From: Anaerolineae bacterium
GTDB lineage: Bacteria > Chloroflexota > Anaerolineae > B4-G1
Length of the DNA stretch: 12,335 bases
Assembly (NCBI GenBank): GCA_016783285.1
Contig: JADHWW010000161.1
Coordinates: 1 to 12,335 of the forward strand
Direction: 5' to 3'
Part shown: positions 5,864 through 11,254 of the stretch, one piece after another
How positions within the stretch are numbered: the stretch's first letter is position 1
Layout: each line of letters opens with the position of its first letter
The notes under the pieces: generated by a model
Told to the model about the DNA's origin: nothing
Database searches by the model: none
The model's input: the letters and a program-made list of their open reading frames with translations, nothing else
Made by a program: the position numbers and the translations under genes

Positions 5864-7207
5864 ATGTCTGAATACGGCGAGCCTCTCACCAAACGCGAAA
5901 AAGAGATCCTGCAACTGGTGGCGACCGGCGTCACCAACCGTGAGGTCGCCTACCGGCTCAGTATCAGCATCAACACCGTCAAAGTCCACCTGCGCAACGT
6001 CTTTGCCAAACTGGGAGCCGAATCGCGCACCGAGGCGACGATGATCGCCGTGCGCGAGGGCTGGGTAGTCGTGGAGGGCGTTGAGGAACTGCCAGTGGGT
6101 GAGACCGTCGTAGCCCCACCGCTCACCCCAGAGCCGCCCCTGCCCTGGCCTAAGCGAGTGACGTTGCTCGCTGCCCTGCTGCTCGTAGCGGTCGTGATAG
6201 CCGTGACGTGGCCCCACGACAGGCCACAGGCGAGCACAGAACCGGACCTGTTCTTGGATCAACCGTCAGGGCGGCCAGTGGCTGCTCCGGCAGCGAACAC
6301 AGAATCTCCCTGGCAGGAGAGAGCCCAAATGCCCACTCGCCGGGCATACCTGGCGCTGGCTACAGTCGAAGGCCGGATTCTGGCCATTGGAGGCCGGAGC
6401 CCCGAAGGAGTCACGGCCGCAATGGAGGGTTATGACCCCGAGAACGACGTCTGGACGCGGGAGAGCGACAAGCCCACGCCGGTGGCCTACATCTCGGCCG
6501 CAACGATCGGGACGGACGTATACGTGCCAGGCGGCTGCGACGCCGAGGGTACACCGACGCGGGTGGTCGAGGTGTACGATGCCCAGGCCGGCTCCTGGCG
6601 CGAGGCTAGTAGGGGCGCGGTCACCGCGCCCCTACCGGAACCGCGCTGTGCCTACGCGCTGGCGACGCTAGACGAAAGACTCTATCTTTTCGGTGGGTGG
6701 GATGGTGAGCGGTACGTCACCACAGTGTACGTCTACGACCCGCAGGCGGATACCTGGACCGAAGGGACGCCAATGCACACAGGGCGGGGCCTCGCCGCAG
6801 TCGCTGCCCTGGAGGGCCGTCTCTACGTCGTGGGCGGGTACGATGGCGAGCGCGAACTGACCACGTGCGCTGTCTACGAGCCAGCAGAAGGGGCGTGGGG
6901 AGAGTGCGCATCACTGGCCGTGGGACGAGAAGGACTGGGGCTGGTGTCCCTGGGCGGCCGACTCTACGCCATCGGCGGGGGCGGCCGGACCAGTTACCTG
7001 GGCTTTAACGAGCGCTACAACCCGGATGACGATACCTGGAGCGTCGTTGAAACACCGTTGGTGGAAGAGTGGCGCAGCCCAGGTGTAGTCGTGTTCGAGT
7101 CCACCATCCACGCCATCGGCGGTTGGAGCGGTGACTATTTGAGCCTGAACCAGGCCTACGAACCATTCCCCTTCCGTATCTTTATCCCCGTGAGTCATCA
7201 GCAGTAG
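5864..7207 (+). CDS. Membrane-anchored LuxR-type HTH protein with six-blade kelch domain
   Basis: Single protein of 447 residues with an unusual order. Residues 8-66 form a GerE/LuxR helix-turn-helix: LTKREKEILQLVATGVTNREVA, then INTVKVHLRNVFAKLG as recognition helix. A Pro-rich linker (84-97) precedes one transmembrane helix (98-116, RVTLLAALLLVAVVIAV). A long kelch beta-propeller follows, with paired-Gly motifs at 176, 223, 277, 324, 371 and 419, and Trp at blade ends (DVWT, GSWRE, DTWTE, GAWGE, DTWSV). There is no receiver domain. Topology predicts DNA-binding inside and propeller outside, a ToxR/CadC-like one-component sensor. The tail FRIFIPVSHQQ recalls the aromatic-x-P endings of Chloroflexota exported proteins (memory). 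Start ATG 5864 has GAGGTG eight bases upstream; GTG 5855 lies within that SD. A palindrome is inserted in blade 2-3 (residues 249-257). It lies downstream of the phosphate operon, but a link is unproven. Confidence 0.88.
   Translation: MSEYGEPLTKREKEILQLVATGVTNREVAYRLSISINTVKVHLRNVFAKLGAESRTEATMIAVREGWVVVEGVEELPVGETVVAPPLTPEPPLPWPKRVTLLAALLLVAVVIAVTWPHDRPQASTEPDLFLDQPSGRPVAAPAANTESPWQERAQMPTRRAYLALATVEGRILAIGGRSPEGVTAAMEGYDPENDVWTRESDKPTPVAYISAATIGTDVYVPGGCDAEGTPTRVVEVYDAQAGSWREASRGAVTAPLPEPRCAYALATLDERLYLFGGWDGERYVTTVYVYDPQADTWTEGTPMHTGRGLAAVAALEGRLYVVGGYDGERELTTCAVYEPAEGAWGECASLAVGREGLGLVSLGGRLYAIGGGGRTSYLGFNERYNPDDDTWSVVETPLVEEWRSPGVVVFESTIHAIGGWSGDYLSLNQAYEPFPFRIFIPVSHQQ
6609..6635. repeat. 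27-bp perfect palindrome inside the kelch coding region
   Basis: GTAGGGGCGCGGT (6609-6621) and ACCGCGCCCCTAC (6623-6635) are exact inverse complements around a single C at 6622. It is 27 bp, a multiple of three, and is read in frame as parts of SRGAVTAPL between the Trp of one blade (GSWREA) and the next (PEPRCAYALA). This matches the type of GTAGGGGCGCG...CGCGCCCCTAC elements I recall as interspersed repeats in Chloroflexota. Confidence 0.85.
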
Positions 7208-7253
7208 GGCTGTTCCAGAAAAATAGTCATCCCAGTGTCATTCCTTCACTTCC

Positions 7254-7357
7254 CTTCGACAGGCTCAGGACAAGCGACAAGGTTTCACTTCGACAAGCTC
7301 AGTACAAGCGACAGGCTCAACCCGACGGCTCAGTACAAGCGGCAAGCTCAGGACAGG
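7254..7357. repeat. Tandem/degenerate CTTCGACARGCTCAGKACAAGCG repeats
   Basis: Two good copies begin at 7254 (CTTCGACAGGCTCAGGACAA) and 7288 (CTTCGACAAGCTCAGTACAA), each continuing GCGAC. Degenerate partial copies follow: GACGGCTCAGTACAAGCG (from 7324) and CAAGCTCAGGACAGG (ending 7357). This 25-mer is a familiar interspersed repeat of GC-rich environmental genomes. The rest of 7208-7426 shows no gene. Confidence 0.8.
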
Positions 7358-7426
7358 TCTGAGCGGAACGCAGTGAAGCGAATTTCGCTGCCAGCAATCG
7401 CCCTGGGATAAAGGAGTGTAACCGAA

Positions 7427-7852
7427 ATGTCCCCAAAACGATGGGTATTTGACCCCAACAGTGGTGGCGTGAAGATCGAGGAAGCCGTCAAACGCCGCAT
7501 CGAAGAACGCATCCGCCGTTATGCGGAAACCTGTTTTGCCGGTCGTTATACCCGGCTCGATATTCGCTTCCGTGGTCAATTCTGTTACGTCGATGCATAC
7601 ACGGAGCCAGAGCCACCTGGCCCAGACTGGCCGCCGCCATATTGGACAGAAAGCCGCGAAGAGTATCTGGAGCGTCTACGCAATACGCCAACCCATCTCT
7701 TTCGGCTGCGCCATTTCGGGAACGAGGACAGTTGGGGGTTGGCGTTCTACAGCTATGCTCACGACCGGTACGAGTTGTCAGTCTTTCCATCGGGTGAGTT
7801 CTTCGGCTTGCCCGAAGATGCATTTCAGATTGCGGCTGAGTTTCACCTCTGA
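7427..7852 (+). CDS. Conserved hypothetical protein, 141 aa
   Basis: ATG 7427 with AAGGAG (7411-7416) ten bases upstream. Soluble, no signal peptide, aromatic-rich. An N-terminal helix (KIEEAVKRRIEERIRRYAE, ~16-34) is followed by alternating strands: RLDIRFRGQFCYVDAYTEPE, then a Pro-rich loop, then THLFRLRHFGNEDSWGLAFYSYAHDRYELSVF and GLPEDAFQIAAEF. I recall near-identical motifs (KRWVFDPxSGGVKI, FRGxxCYxDAYTEP, LCRLRxFGxxDxWxLAFYxYxxxxYE) as a conserved hypothetical family in Chloroflexota and cyanobacteria, without known function. The 64-base gap to the next gene has no terminator, so the two may be co-transcribed. Confidence 0.82.
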   Translation: MSPKRWVFDPNSGGVKIEEAVKRRIEERIRRYAETCFAGRYTRLDIRFRGQFCYVDAYTEPEPPGPDWPPPYWTESREEYLERLRNTPTHLFRLRHFGNEDSWGLAFYSYAHDRYELSVFPSGEFFGLPEDAFQIAAEFHL

Positions 7853-7916
7853 AGTTGATCTCGCAATTCTGACAATCGGGATGTATCCACTCTACGCAGC
7901 TTTTTTCGGAGGGATC

Positions 7917-8684
7917 ATGGGATGGAAGCGGCGATGGCCTGAAAGAAAGCCGAGACCAAAGGTTCGAACTCTTTCCAGCGGGGAAAGAGAACAGATCCTG
8001 GATGTGTTCAGAAAAGGAATCGATTCATCTCTAGTTCTGTCCTCTCTGAACATTCGTGTGCGAGCACTTCGGGGTCGTTTCTACTTCGAGAGAGTATGGC
8101 AGTTTCCTGATGGAGAATCTGAGGTGGAGGTGATAGGTAGAGCAACGCCTCTCGAGAACTCGGAAGGGGACTTGTTACTCGAGGTGGAGAAGCGTAAGGG
8201 AAACTGGTACGAAGTCGTGCGGGGAACAGCCAAGGAGGTCGTCGGCAAGATTGCACACGACACGAAAGGGACTTTTCACGGCCTGGGCGCTTTGGATGCA
8301 AGTTTGCGCAAATCAGGTGGAAGTCTGAACCGTCTCGAAGTAAAGATGTCAGAGGGTTTTCGGTTCGTCTATGTGAGTACGGGCGAGGAATGTACATTCC
8401 ACGAAACCATGTTCCATTTCTTCAGTGTTCCAATAGACGTAATTGCCGAGCCACGTCAGTGGTACGTATACCACCGCAAGCCTCAAATCGTCGAGGTGAG
8501 CGAAGATCGAACACGGGTACTCGTACAGTTTACTGCATACAGCATGTCTGGTCCAATTTCTGGAGTCTGCTTGTATGCGATAGTGGACGATAGATGGGAT
8601 GCATTCACGATCAAACCTAACCAAAGTGGTGATATAGCGACCGCCATAGCATGGCTAAAGAAGCGGGAATGGCAGGAGTGGTAG
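7917..8684 (+). CDS. Unknown protein, 255 aa
   Basis: No family recognised. ATG 7917 (MGWKRRWPERKPRPKV) follows GGAGGG (7908-7913). An in-frame ATG at 7881 would add a hydrophobic MYPLYAAFFGGI head, and the frame is open further upstream over the previous gene. The protein has a basic start, then mixed strands with several Trp/Tyr-rich segments (RFYFERVWQFPDGESEVEV; GNWYEVVRGTAKEVVG; EPRQWYVYHRKPQIVEVS), and ends in a helix with AIAWLKKREWQEW. No signal peptide, membrane segment or catalytic motif is evident. Codon use is clearly less GC-rich than in the adjoining genes at 5864 and 8736, suggesting recent acquisition. The stop at 8684 is 51 bases before the next start. Confidence 0.75.
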   Translation: MGWKRRWPERKPRPKVRTLSSGEREQILDVFRKGIDSSLVLSSLNIRVRALRGRFYFERVWQFPDGESEVEVIGRATPLENSEGDLLLEVEKRKGNWYEVVRGTAKEVVGKIAHDTKGTFHGLGALDASLRKSGGSLNRLEVKMSEGFRFVYVSTGEECTFHETMFHFFSVPIDVIAEPRQWYVYHRKPQIVEVSEDRTRVLVQFTAYSMSGPISGVCLYAIVDDRWDAFTIKPNQSGDIATAIAWLKKREWQEW

Positions 8685-8713
8685 CAACTATGCTGGTGCG
8701 AAAAGAGGTGTAT

Positions 8714-8723
8714 GTGTATACAC
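8714..8723. promoter_or_regulatory. 10-bp palindrome GTGTATACAC at the SD of the next gene
   Basis: A perfect 10-bp inverted repeat immediately before the GAGGAGG ribosome binding site (8724-8730). It could be an operator half-site pair; there is no second copy in the window, so support is weak. Confidence 0.25.
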
Positions 8724-8735
8724 GAGGAGGTCATT

Positions 8736-9332
8736 ATGCGTGTTCTCAGCTTGCGACGCGGTTTCGAGGCCGACCACAGCTCTTCGAGTTACGAGTTCTT
8801 TGCGCTCGACAAACTGACACCCGAGCAGCGCGAGGCCGTGCAGAATCTGACCGGCGAGTCGCTCCGCCGCCATCTACGCTTTCACTATGTGGGCGACTGG
8901 AGCGACATCCCCTCCGGCTGGAAGGACAGTCTGCTCACGATGGGCTACGATATCCTGGTCACCGAGAGTTACGACTGGTGGGCGGTCTACCTCTCGCTGC
9001 TCCACGACCCAAACCTGGCGGAGCGGCTGCCGCAGTATGAATGTGATTCCGACGACAACGGGTTCAGTGTGTGCGCGGTCGGCGAGCGGATGATCCTCTA
9101 CTTCGGTATGCAACTGGACTACGGCGCGGCGTACGATGCCTTCGGGGAGGATCCCTTCGAGGGGCTGGCCGAGCTGTTTGAGGGAGTGCGGGATGAACTG
9201 CTCGCGGGCGACCTGAGCGCGGTGTGGGCGATGTACGGGACCTATGGCGGGTACGGGGACACCGAGCCGGAGCCCGTGGAACCGCTGTCTGCCAGCGCCG
9301 GGACGCTGCTGAACATCGTGGAGTGCTACTGA
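8736..9332 (+). CDS. Conserved unknown protein, 198 aa, partner of the radical SAM gene
   Basis: ATG 8736 has a textbook GAGGAGG (8724-8730) five bases upstream; the ATG at 8712 lacks one. The protein begins MRVLSLRRGFEADHSSSSYEF, a signature I recall in a conserved family encoded beside radical SAM genes in Chloroflexota. It is acidic, soluble and aromatic-rich: FHYVGDWSDIPSGWKDSLL, YDILVTESYDWWAVYLSL, then ECDSDDNGFSVCAVGERMILYFGMQLDY and an acidic Pro/Glu tail before LLNIVECY. Only three Cys, no pattern. The radical SAM start lies six bases after its stop, so it is co-transcribed with that gene. It may be a substrate, scaffold or accessory of the enzyme; no biochemical function is known to me. 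Confidence 0.8.
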   Translation: MRVLSLRRGFEADHSSSSYEFFALDKLTPEQREAVQNLTGESLRRHLRFHYVGDWSDIPSGWKDSLLTMGYDILVTESYDWWAVYLSLLHDPNLAERLPQYECDSDDNGFSVCAVGERMILYFGMQLDYGAAYDAFGEDPFEGLAELFEGVRDELLAGDLSAVWAMYGTYGGYGDTEPEPVEPLSASAGTLLNIVECY

Positions 9333-9337
9333 GGCCA

Positions 9338-9736
9338 ATGGACATCTGGCAATTGGCAGAAGCGGTGAACCTGCGGCCGGAGGCCTTCGGCGGGATGGCC
9401 TTTCACCGCGAGCGCAGTGTCACGCTGGAGGTGGATGCGGAGGCGTACCGCTTCCTGTGCGCCTGCCGCAAGCCTCGTCCGCTGCCGCTGTTCAACCATC
9501 CTGCCGCGCGCCTGGTGCCGCAACTGGCACGCCTGGGTTTCGTGTGCCCGGTGGAGGTGGGTCGGGAGCAAGTGGGGTCGGTTCCAGGTGCACCTTGGCT
9601 GGGCGATGGCTTCACGCTCTCCGCGCCGGAGACGGTACACCTGGCGATCACCGCCCGCTGCAACCTATCGTGCCCCGGCTGCTACGTCCCGCCAGGTCGG
9701 GATTTTCCAACACCTCGACGGCGGCGAAGTAGGTAG
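9338..9736 (+). pseudogene. Radical SAM enzyme with PqqD-like N-terminus, truncated
   Basis: Only the N-terminal third remains. Residues ~8-75 (VNLRPEAFGGMAFHRERSVT, then LEVDAEAYRFL and LVPQLARLGFV) look like a PqqD/RRE-type peptide-recognition domain, which in RiPP-type radical SAM enzymes binds the substrate leader. Next come VHLAITARCNLSCPGCYVPPG with the 4Fe-4S cysteines at 108, 112 and 115 (CxxxCxxC). About five residues later the sequence turns into RDFPTPRRRRSR and stops; the barrel, SAM-binding GGE motif and any SPASM domain are gone. From about 9690 the DNA is instead coding-like on the opposite strand. ATG 9338 follows the previous stop by five bases, with GAGG close upstream. The product cannot be an active enzyme unless the junction is an assembly error. 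Confidence 0.8.
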
Positions 9737-9833
9737 CTGCTGTTGCGTAGTTGCCCCGCACTCCAGGTTCACGGTACTCTACCTTGAAGCCCTGCGACCA
9801 CAATTCCTCAGTGCAAACAAAGGCGGCTTCCAT
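9648..9833 (-). pseudogene. N-terminal fragment of an unrecognised minus-strand gene
   Basis: ATG at 9833 (minus) has GGAGGG seven bases upstream (9841-9846) and a good promoter 110 bases back. The first ~47 codons look genuine: MEAAFVCTEELWSQGFKVEY, then EPGVRGNYATAATYFAAVEVLENPDL. From about 9692 downwards the frame is merely the antisense of the radical SAM gene (GRSSRGTIGCSGR), ending at 9648. The gene has thus lost its 3' part at the same breakpoint where the radical SAM gene lost its own. Family not recognised. Confidence 0.5.
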
Positions 9834-10126
9834 AGCCTTTCCCTCCAACCTGTATCAGTCCACCCCAACCGATTCGTGAAAGCACGGCCAACCACCTGGC
9901 CTTACTCGATGGTCACCAGCACGCCGATTGCCTCGAATGAGATTGTAGCAGATTGAGGCGAGTAACGCAAATCGGTTTTCGTTGCCTTACCAGAGACAGC
10001 CAGAAGTCGGCCAGGTTGCTTCCGCGCTTGACAGTTGCAAAGGCGGGGACAGGCGATCAGTGTGCTGGCGCGCAGGGTGATCTCGCTGGAGATGGAAGTG
10101 GAGTGAGATGGCGTTGCGAATGTTGG
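9834..10126. other. Non-coding stretch between fragment and tRNA array
   Basis: Apart from the minus-strand promoter and leader (9834-9970) I see no gene here. A minus-strand frame remains open across it (ending TISFEAIGVLVTIE at 9902-9904), but it has no start or ribosome binding site, overlaps the promoter and starts inside the Arg tRNA. I do not call it. The leader contains a small GGCCA-TGGCC hairpin. Confidence 0.4.
9942..9970 (-). promoter_or_regulatory. Minus-strand promoter of the truncated gene
   Basis: On the minus strand TTGCGT (9970-9965), a 17-base spacer and TGC-TACAAT (-10 at 9947-9942). The -35 is identical to that of the PiT promoter and the -10 is again extended. Expected start near 9935, giving a leader of about 100 bases to ATG 9833. 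Confidence 0.6.
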
Positions 10127-10202
10127 TGGCGCCCCCGACAGGACTCGAACCTGCATCACACGGCTTAGAAGGCTGCCGCCCGTCCAATTGGGCTACGGGG
10201 GC
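10127..10202 (-). tRNA. tRNA-Arg (TCT), CCA encoded
   Basis: Complete 76-nt cloverleaf on the minus strand: acceptor GCCCCCG/CGGGGGC, D-arm GCCC/GGGC, anticodon loop CTTCTAA with anticodon TCT, variable loop GTGAT, T-arm GCAGG-TTCGAGT-CCTGT, discriminator G, encoded CCA (10129-10127). The anticodon stem GCAGC/GCCGT has one A-C mismatch at the 29-41 pair, so it may be slightly decayed. It starts four bases after the preceding tRNA on this strand. Confidence 0.88.
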
Positions 10203-10205
10203 GTA

Positions 10206-10276
10206 GGCTCCAGGCCAGAATCGAACTGGCTCCTCCTGCATACGAGACAGAGCTCTGCCACTTGAGCTACTGGAGC
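10206..10276 (-). tRNA. tRNA-Thr (CGT)-like, shortened, CCA absent
   Basis: Acceptor GCTCCAG/CTGGAGC, D-arm GCTC/GAGC, T-arm GCCAG-TTCGATT-CTGGC. The anticodon loop CTCGTAT keeps T33 with anticodon CGT on a stem TCTGT/GCAGG containing two G-T pairs. The body is 71 nt rather than 73: position 26 is missing and the variable loop is only AGGA. The discriminator is C, and the 3' end reads CTA instead of CCA. Reading the loop one base later would give GTA (Tyr) but lose T33. Probably a decaying tRNA; function is uncertain. Confidence 0.6.
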
Positions 10277-10280
10277 AAGG

Positions 10281-10314
10281 TCTGGGTGGCTGGAGTCGAA
10301 CCAGCTACCTCTGT
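10281..10314 (-). pseudogene. 3' half of a third tRNA
   Basis: Minus strand: T-arm GCTGG-TTCGACT-CCAGC (10305-10289), acceptor 3' strand CACCCAG (10288-10282), discriminator A, followed by CCT where CCA would be. The matching 5' acceptor strand (CTGGGTG), D-arm and anticodon arm are missing; the sequence runs instead into CGAAT repeats. Identity cannot be assigned. It ends only four bases before the Thr-like tRNA, as in a packed tRNA array. Confidence 0.6.
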
Positions 10315-10398
10315 GCGAATGGCGAATCCCGAATTACGACAAGCATTATTTCAAAGGCACCACCTCCTTCTCTTGAACCGCTGAATCGCCGAATCGCT
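10315..10398. repeat. CGAAT heptamers and GAATCGCC octamers
   Basis: CGAAT recurs every 7 bases at 10316, 10323 and 10330. A second cluster is in 8-base phase: GAACCGCT (10375), GAATCGCC (10383), GAATCGCT (10391). The first cluster sits exactly at the truncation point of the third tRNA. Between the clusters I see no feature on the plus strand. Confidence 0.7.
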
Positions 10399-10407
10399 GA
10401 GCCCCGC

Positions 10408-10465
10408 AAAACAAAAACGCCAACGGAGAATGCTCGCTCACAGGCAAGCCGTTCTCCGTTGGCGT
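10408..10465 (-). terminator. Intrinsic terminator, minus strand
   Basis: A 14-bp perfect stem, ACGCCAACGGAGAA (10417-10430) with TTCTCCGTTGGCGT (10452-10465), has a 21-base loop. Read on the minus strand it is followed by TTTTGTTTT (10416-10408). It lies between the coiled-coil gene and the tRNA array, so it ends the minus-strand cluster. The long stem and large loop are more elaborate than most terminators. Confidence 0.75.
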
Positions 10466-10497
10466 GAAACTCGCAACCGAGATGTTTTCTTAGATTA

Positions 10498-10512
10498 CTC
10501 TCTCTCTCTCTC
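10498..10512. repeat. CT dinucleotide tract, (CT)7C
   Basis: Uninterrupted CTCTCT run of 15 bases between the two opposed terminators. No coding region overlaps it. Confidence 0.8.
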
Positions 10513-10546
10513 GGACACAGCCTCACCTCCGGCCCATGTCACCAGG

Positions 10547-10574
10547 AAGCCCCGGCCCCAGGCGGGGGCTTTTT
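10547..10574 (+). terminator. Intrinsic terminator, plus strand
   Basis: AAGCCCC (10547-10553) pairs with GGGGCTT (10565-10571) around GGCCCCAGGCG, and TTTTT (10570-10574) follows. Orientation is plus, yet no plus-strand gene is recognisable upstream as far as the radical SAM fragment. Confidence 0.75.
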
Positions 10575-10600
10575 CGTGCATCACGTTTACACCAGGCGGC

Positions 10601-11206
10601 TCAGAACGTCCCCACGAAGAAGACGCGAATGATCATAGCGATCACCCCCACCACGAGGGGGAACAGCAGGCCGATGACCCAGCGAATTTGGGAGCGCATC
10701 TCTGTCCGCAGCGCCTGTACCTCCGTCCGCAGCGCCTGCCGCTCCTCCTTCGCCTCGGCGAAGCGGCGATCCATCTCCAGACGCAGCATCTCCCGCTCCT
10801 CCTTCGCCTCTGCCCTCAGCAATTTCCGCTCCTCCTGCGCCTCGGCGAAGCGGTGGTCCATCTCCAGACGCAGCGTTTCCCGCTCCTCCTTCGCCTCTGC
10901 CCGCAGCAATTTCCGCTCCTCCTTCGCCTCAGTGAAGCGGCGGTCCATCTCCTCCTGCACCTCAGTGAAGCGGCGGTCCATCTCCCTCAGCAGGTGGGTA
11001 ATCTTGGCGCCGTTGTGCTCAACTGCCGCCTCCAATCGCTCTAATTCACTCGCAACGCGCCGATCTCGCTCATCCAGAAAGCGGCCGAAATAAGGAGGGA
11101 ACTGCACCTGGAATTGCTCGAGCACACGCTCCTCAACTGCCGTATCAACAGTGGTTACATAAGGAGCACGAATCTCTCGTACTTGGTCTTCACCCTCTTT
11201 GCTCAT
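10601..11206 (-). CDS. Coiled-coil protein with C-terminal membrane anchor, 29-residue repeats
   Basis: 201 residues, family not named with confidence. The N-terminus (SKEGEDQVREIRAPYVTTVD) resembles that of the neighbouring 135-aa protein. Residues ~44-171 are one long, highly charged helix. From 75 on it is built from repeats: an 11-residue EMDRRFTEVQE, two 29-residue units starting EMDRRFTEAKEERKLLRAEA (86-114) and EMDHRFAEAQEERKLLRAEA (115-143), and a diverging third. Residues ~175-196 (RWVIGLLFPLVVGVIAMIIRVFF) form a single transmembrane helix, leaving the coil cytoplasmic. Start ATG 11206 matches the homologous ATGAGC of the neighbour; GTG 11212 with GGAGG four bases upstream is an alternative. 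The likely role is structural or scaffolding, by inference only. Confidence 0.78.
   Translation of the reverse strand: MSKEGEDQVREIRAPYVTTVDTAVEERVLEQFQVQFPPYFGRFLDERDRRVASELERLEAAVEHNGAKITHLLREMDRRFTEVQEEMDRRFTEAKEERKLLRAEAKEERETLRLEMDHRFAEAQEERKLLRAEAKEEREMLRLEMDRRFAEAKEERQALRTEVQALRTEMRSQIRWVIGLLFPLVVGVIAMIIRVFFVGTF
10694..10984 (-). repeat. 87-bp coding tandem repeats of the coiled-coil gene
   Basis: Two full 87-bp units (10778-10951) encode 29-residue repeats. A 33-bp partial copy lies before them in coding order and a diverging copy after. DNA identity between the full units is high, including synonymous positions (CAATTTCCGCTCCTCC, GAAGCGGYGGTCCATCTCC), so they duplicated recently and may vary in number between strains. 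Confidence 0.8.
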
Positions 11207-11254
11207 AGTCACCGTTCCTCCAAAAAAGATTTTGCCTGCACTGCCAATCGCCGT

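Noticed and set aside
7254..7357. Insertion sequence remnant
   Set aside because: No transposase coding, terminal inverted repeats or target duplication; it is a short interspersed repeat.
7521..7916. Upstream extension of the 255-aa protein
   Set aside because: It overlaps the well-supported 141-aa gene in another frame and has no ribosome binding site.
9417..9956. 179-codon plus-strand frame across the radical SAM breakpoint
   Set aside because: Trp/Arg-rich out-of-frame reading of the radical SAM gene fused to antisense of the minus-strand fragment; no SD.
10430..11093. Plus-strand frames opposite the coiled-coil gene
   Set aside because: Their LPLLLRL- and RSSFAS-type repeats are antisense to the 29-residue repeats; the minus-strand protein has sensible domains and start.
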